DNA of 55,559 nt from Chloroflexota bacterium (GTDB lineage Bacteria; Chloroflexota; Anaerolineae; J102): positions 1 to 55,559 of the forward strand of contig JAADGC010000197.1 in NCBI GenBank assembly GCA_013152585.1. Reading direction: 5' to 3'. Under the pieces are notes generated by a model that ran no database searches, had not been told where the DNA came from, and was given only the letters and a program-made list of their open reading frames with translations. Shown here in pieces: positions 52,266 to 55,559 of the stretch; position 1 is the first letter of the stretch; every line of letters starts with the position of its first letter. A program made the position numbers and the translations under genes.

Positions 52266-52383
52266 TGTCCTCCTCCGAGCATTCAAAGAGCGAGCATGGA
52301 AAGCTGAACACAGCAAGGTTCGGCTATCGATACCATATAAAATTTCTACAACTCTTGGCGCCAAACACCAGGGAGATAAGCCT

Positions 52384-52412
52384 ATTATAAGGGACATCTG
52401 CTACGCTGTCAA
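52384..52412 (-). promoter_or_regulatory. promoter of the giant PEP-CTERM protein gene
   Basis: On the minus strand TTGACA (52407-52412), 17 bases, TATAAT (52384-52389), a perfect sigma70 consensus. The leader is about 112 bases with no recognised riboswitch. Confidence 0.85.
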
Positions 52413-52733
52413 TTCACATTTTTAGTAGGGGATGCGTTTCAGGAATTTGGCAGTAATCTCGCCCCACCCACCCGCACCTTACCCGGCTGATATTGATCGT
52501 AGGCGTCATGTCATCCCACGCCCGCCCGGCGATGAATCACCACCCCTTATTCCCGGACGCGCTGAGCGCTCACGGCTGCCCGACCGTGAGCGCTCATCAA
52601 AAGGAGGAGAAGAAGAGATTGCCATCTCTTGAATAGAGAATAACAGATTCGGTGGCAAACTACTGGACGCCAAGCCTACGCTTACCCTACGCTGCCACAC
52701 ACGCAGAAAAATGGACCAGGACTGCCCCAAACC
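52413..52733. other. intergenic region with a REP-like hairpin
   Basis: 321 bases without a gene. TGAGCGCTCACGG and CCGTGAGCGCTCA (52563-52575 and 52584-52596) form a perfect 13-bp stem with an eight-base loop. The left part (about 52425-52450) resembles the left end of MITE family 2, with GATGCGTTTCAGGAATT, but no matching right end is seen. No T run follows the hairpin, so it is probably repeat-derived. Confidence 0.5.
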
Positions 52734-53414
52734 CTAGCCTTGAGACGGACGATCTTCTTCCGCCAGGACTCGGGCCTCCTTGAGGCTGGAAACGATGTAA
52801 ATAATAAACAATATCGCGGCGAAGGTCAGGGTCACAACGTCGTAGACACGCACTTTGCCAAGTGCCGTCTGCATGGCGGGATTCCCCCAAAAGTACACGT
52901 AGACATTGGCCAGAACCACAATCGCCCGCGCTTCGGTGGGGCCCAGCTTGCCGTAAGATATCTGAAACACGCCCTGGATGTAGGTGCGCACATACACCAG
53001 CACCGACAGCAGCAGGTAGCCCACAAGTGCCAGCGCCGCGTATTCAAAGCGGACATACGGCGAGAGCGCCAACCCTAACACAATCAAGACGATGTTGAAG
53101 GCATCGACAGTGTGATCCACAAAAAAGCCATAACGCGGGCGCTCAATGTGGCGATAGCGGGCCAGCGTGCCATCGAGACTGTCACCGAACCAGTTGATCA
53201 GCAAACCCAAATTGACGCCCCACAAAAAGATGTCAGAAGAACGCGTCAAATTATAGCTGATAAAAACGAGCAGCGCCCCCACCACGCCGATGCCCGTGAG
53301 CACGTCGGGATTGACCCAGGCGGGCATGTGGGCGGCTAACCACCGCAAAGCCGGACGCTCCAAAGGCCCTAACAGAATATCATTGATGCGGGCGTGTTTT
53401 TTGCTGGTAGCCAT
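52734..53414 (-). CDS. CDP-alcohol phosphatidyltransferase-family protein
   Basis: A 226-residue integral membrane enzyme with about five hydrophobic segments. The CDP-alcohol signature is complete and in order: Asp78, Asp81-Gly82, Ala85-Arg86, Gly96, Asp100 and Asp104. It transfers a phosphatidyl group from CDP-diacylglycerol to an alcohol or makes a related lipid head group. Which one (inositol phosphate, glycerol phosphate, other) cannot be read from the motif. The ATG at 53414 is chosen for GAGG nine bases upstream. MITE copy C lies upstream, separating it from the acyltransferase gene. Confidence 0.85.
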   Translation of the reverse strand: MATSKKHARINDILLGPLERPALRWLAAHMPAWVNPDVLTGIGVVGALLVFISYNLTRSSDIFLWGVNLGLLINWFGDSLDGTLARYRHIERPRYGFFVDHTVDAFNIVLIVLGLALSPYVRFEYAALALVGYLLLSVLVYVRTYIQGVFQISYGKLGPTEARAIVVLANVYVYFWGNPAMQTALGKVRVYDVVTLTFAAILFIIYIVSSLKEARVLAEEDRPSQG

Positions 53415-53476
53415 AAAATTTTCCTCAAAACGCGTGTGTGAATGATTCAATCGTTTGCTGGAACGGGTTGTTCCGT

Positions 53477-53609
53477 ACTGGACCCTGGCGTTTTTCGATC
53501 TTGCCACGAATTGCCCGAAAAAAGAAGTGAAAAGCCTTTCACAATTCGTGCAATTCGGGGCCGAAAATGCGTCTATCGGTGACGGATTTCGTTTTCGCCA
53601 GACTCCAGT
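53477..53609 (-). mobile_element. MITE-like element, family 1, copy C (inverted)
   Basis: A 133-bp element in opposite orientation to copies A and B. Its minus-strand start is ACTGGAGTCTGGCGAAAA and its end is AACGCCAGGGTCCAGT. A TTCCGT direct repeat flanks it (53471-53476 and 53609-53614), consistent with a target-site duplication of five to six bases. The interior carries CACGAATTG and CAATTCGTG words in inverted orientation. It lies between the CDP-alcohol transferase and acyltransferase genes. Confidence 0.75.
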
Positions 53610-53710
53610 TCCGTGAATAGAGATTGCCGAGAGTTATTAACGCCAGTTTTCGACCAATCCGCAATCCGAATTCCGAAATCTCCCTTCGTTATGCGGTGTG
53701 CCGGGGCTCA

Positions 53711-54592
53711 TCATGTCTGTTCCCAAACGGGATGGAACATGTACCATTGTTCGGGGTACTGTCGGATATGATTCTCCAAAGTACTGAGGATGCGACTGGC
53801 ATAGGTGATCATCGTCTGTTTGCGATCACCGCTGGGCTCGATTTCGATCGGGACCTCGAAGTCGAGCAGATAGATGTGCGGTCGCGTGGGATGCTTGCGG
53901 CAATGCGCCACAGCCAGATAGGCGTTGGCTTGCTGGGCCAGACGCACATGTCCCACCGGCAGGCGGGCGGGCTGGCCAAAGAAGGATAGCAGCTCCCCCG
54001 AACCCGGCGGCGGGGGACGATCGACAGCCGTGGCGACGATGCCGCCCTGCCGCAGCGTCTGCACAGCTTTTTTCAAGGCCGGTAGACTAAGGGGTGTGAC
54101 ATCAAAACCGAGCAACATGCGAATATCATTTTGTGCCCGATAGTCCTGGCGAGGATTGGGCCAGGAAAGAATCTGTGTGGGAATCCCCAATAAACTATAG
54201 GCCAGCCCCCCCAGATCGAAATTTCCGTAATGCCCGGTGACAACCATCACGCCGCGCCCTTTGCCAAAATACGTATCGATGACAGTGCGTGCCCGATCGG
54301 TGAATTCAACCGATGCCCGAATCGCCTCTGGCCCCAAAGCCACTGCTCGATAGAGATCGTAGTAAGCCCTGGCGCTGTTGCGGAAGGCGAGTCGTGTGGC
54401 GTGAGACAGTTGGCTGTCAGGCACGTCAGCACCGAACACCACCCGCAAATTCTGCCGCAGTGCCGTCACTTCGTGAGCATTGGTGTGCGCGCTCAAAGCC
54501 CGAGCCGCCCAATCGGCCACGAAATAGCCTGCTTTGGGAGACAATATGCGCCCGAGCCAGATTCCGAGACGAATAGTTTTGGCACTAGCCAT
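53711..54592 (-). CDS. lysophospholipid/LpxL-PatA-like acyltransferase
   Basis: A 293-residue acyltransferase of the LpxL/HtrB superfamily. The active-site HxxxxD is TGHYGNFDLGG (near residue 120), followed by LSWPNPRQD, LRQGGIVATAVDRPPPPGSG and the C-terminal YPEQWYMFHPVWE. In a phylum without classical lipid A, the nearest functional analogue is PatA, which acylates phosphatidylinositol mannosides. The adjacent CDP-alcohol phosphatidyltransferase gene, same strand, supports a lipid-head-group role. No strong Shine-Dalgarno precedes the ATG at 54592. Acceptor identity is unknown. Confidence 0.82.
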   Translation of the reverse strand: MASAKTIRLGIWLGRILSPKAGYFVADWAARALSAHTNAHEVTALRQNLRVVFGADVPDSQLSHATRLAFRNSARAYYDLYRAVALGPEAIRASVEFTDRARTVIDTYFGKGRGVMVVTGHYGNFDLGGLAYSLLGIPTQILSWPNPRQDYRAQNDIRMLLGFDVTPLSLPALKKAVQTLRQGGIVATAVDRPPPPGSGELLSFFGQPARLPVGHVRLAQQANAYLAVAHCRKHPTRPHIYLLDFEVPIEIEPSGDRKQTMITYASRILSTLENHIRQYPEQWYMFHPVWEQT

Positions 54593-54698
54593 GGCAATAA
54601 CAGAAAGCGGTGGTGAAGTTGAACACGATAATCGCCGTCACGGCAACTATCGTCCGATCATACTTGAATTTGCAGCGGAAGGGAAACTTTCGCCTCCA

Positions 54699-55175
54699 TC
54701 ACACCCAGGCGTTCATCACCTGACGCAGAATACAGAACTCGCCCAAGTGATAGGCGTTGTGATCTGCTGCAAGTAGCATCTCGCGCAAAAGTGTGTACTC
54801 GGCAGCATGAGGCAGATCGGCGTAGAGGTCCGTCGCCGAATCATGCAGCATGGCACTCAAGAGCTGCGTGTCGGCCATGATCTGCTGCACGGTCTGCTGC
54901 CAGCGCTCGGGAGTCGCTGTGGCGTCGGGATGCGGCCAGTAGCCCTCGGGCCACGACAATGCCTGGTATTGCGGATTACGACAGAAGTCGATGATGTCCC
55001 ACTGCGCAATGCGGATATGTTCCAGCAGATGCCAGAACGTGTAGGGAACCTGGGGCGGGTGGCTGTTCATCAGCGCCTCTGGAAAATCGGCCACTGCCTG
55101 TTCCAGGCTCATATGCGCCCCGCCGCCCTGTAAAAGGAACAATAACTGTTGGCGAACAATGTCATCAGATGCCAT
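54699..55175 (-). CDS. DinB-family protein
   Basis: A 158-residue four-helix-bundle protein of the DinB/YfiT-like family. Conserved His residues that coordinate a divalent metal are seen in WHLLEHIRIAQWDI (about 48-61) and in AADHNAYHLGEFCILR near the C-terminus. Some relatives are thiol-dependent S-transferases; this one has no characterised role. The ATG at 55175 has AAGGAG eight bases upstream. It may be co-transcribed with the acyltransferase gene 106 bases downstream. Confidence 0.85.
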   Translation of the reverse strand: MASDDIVRQQLLFLLQGGGAHMSLEQAVADFPEALMNSHPPQVPYTFWHLLEHIRIAQWDIIDFCRNPQYQALSWPEGYWPHPDATATPERWQQTVQQIMADTQLLSAMLHDSATDLYADLPHAAEYTLLREMLLAADHNAYHLGEFCILRQVMNAWV

Positions 55176-55559
55176 CGGTTGTCTCCTTACTAAAAAGTTG
55201 GTAACGACTCTATCACTGTATCACAAATGGCGCCGAAAACCTATCCCCTTGGGTGTATCGGGAGTGCGTCATCTTTTTGGGGGTTCAACCGCATCTCAGG
55301 AGGTCTCACGGTGGCCTCCGGGGAGGTGGGCACCGCTATTTCGGTGCCGGCAGTCCTTCTGACCCCTGATGATGGTCAAAAGTGGGAACTCATTTCGGGA
55401 TGATTCTTTAGCCTAAACTGTACCCGGATGGCAAAAGCTTATCCAAAATCTTGATGCGCACCCTCACGATCATTTCTCGCAACTGGCGCAGGGGCATGAT
55501 ATAATGGGGGCTCTGTCATAGATGTTTAGTGTGGCAGAGCTCCTTCTTTCATTCATCCA
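55176..55559 (+). other. right-edge region with candidate structured RNA and promoter
   Basis: 384 bases without a gene. A paired region spans about 55278-55375: an outer GGGGGTTCA...TGACCCC pair, and an inner GGCACCG-CTATTT-CGGTGCC hairpin (about 55329-55348). TATAAT at 55500-55505 is followed by a 12-bp stem, GGGGCTCTGTCA with TGGCAGAGCTCC (about 55508-55545), that runs to the window edge. No known RNA family was recognised. Confidence 0.4.

Noticed and set aside
55278..55300. tRNA T-arm-like GGGGGTTCAACC
   Set aside because: No acceptor, D-arm or anticodon arm can be built around it.
55506..55559. Start of a 4.5S/SRP RNA (GGGGGCTCTG after a TATAAT box)
   Set aside because: The complementary strand of the stem returns after about 13 bases, far too soon for an SRP RNA, and no conserved tetraloop region is seen.

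Overview
The window looks like a bacterial chromosome segment from an uncultured Chloroflexota member, probably Anaerolineae- or Caldilineae-like. This is inferred from gene content, since there is no rRNA here. Pointers are F420 biosynthesis genes, secreted proteins with long Thr-Pro linkers, a surface-type protein ending in a YLPMVVRP-like tail, PEP-CTERM tails, MoeA-PBP and NuoCD fusions, and good sigma70-type promoters (TTGACA-N17-TATAAT). There are 44 credible protein genes and no tRNA, rRNA or CRISPR.

Layout. 214-4944 (+): an overlapping F420 operon (FbiB-like nitroreductase, cofD, sulfotransferase, cofC, amidohydrolase). 4947-11425 (-): a Glu/Leu-type dehydrogenase fused to CBS domains, endonuclease III, and a three-gene membrane/protease operon (degenerate PrsW-like protein, single-pass protein, HtrA-like protease). 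11544-18191 (-): the most striking locus, a cobalamin-riboswitch-controlled operon. It encodes a secreted alpha/alpha-toroid protein, two DUF4430 (transcobalamin beta-domain-like) proteins, EcfT, a fused EcfA1-A2 and an ECF substrate-binding protein. I read it as a B12 uptake system with a split, surface-anchored transcobalamin-like capture module. A divergent winged-helix regulator follows.

19297-24881 (-): a nitrilase-fold protein lacking its catalytic Cys, threonine aldolase and a large BNR/Ycf48-like surface protein. 25060-25410 (-): rplS. 25783-32388 (+): PIG-L deacetylase, MoxR-DUF58-GNAT, MoeA-PBP and a cupin. 32454-35560 (-): acyl-CoA dehydrogenase, etfB and etfA. 35823-40111: a lone RsbU_N domain, Mrp, an FAD oxidoreductase with a Cys-rich partner, and a metallo-beta-lactamase-fold hydrolase. 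40247-43302 (-): a mini complex I operon, nuoB-nuoCD-nuoI. 43772-46897 (+): ftsK and an acyl-CoA thioesterase. 46989-52265 (-): a giant DUF11/SdrD-B PEP-CTERM protein. 52734-55175 (-): CDP-alcohol phosphatidyltransferase, a LpxL/PatA-like acyltransferase and a DinB-family protein.

Intergenic DNA is seeded with short non-autonomous elements. One family has three copies of about 135 bp with ACTGG...CCAGT ends, two of them with target duplications. A 141-bp element has 9-bp inverted ends and a 9-bp duplication. A 107-bp element with TAGTACACG ends supplies the stop codon of the acyl-CoA dehydrogenase. Two further direct-repeat pairs flank ftsK and the MoxR operon. Several share a CGCATC-n-GATGCG hairpin core.
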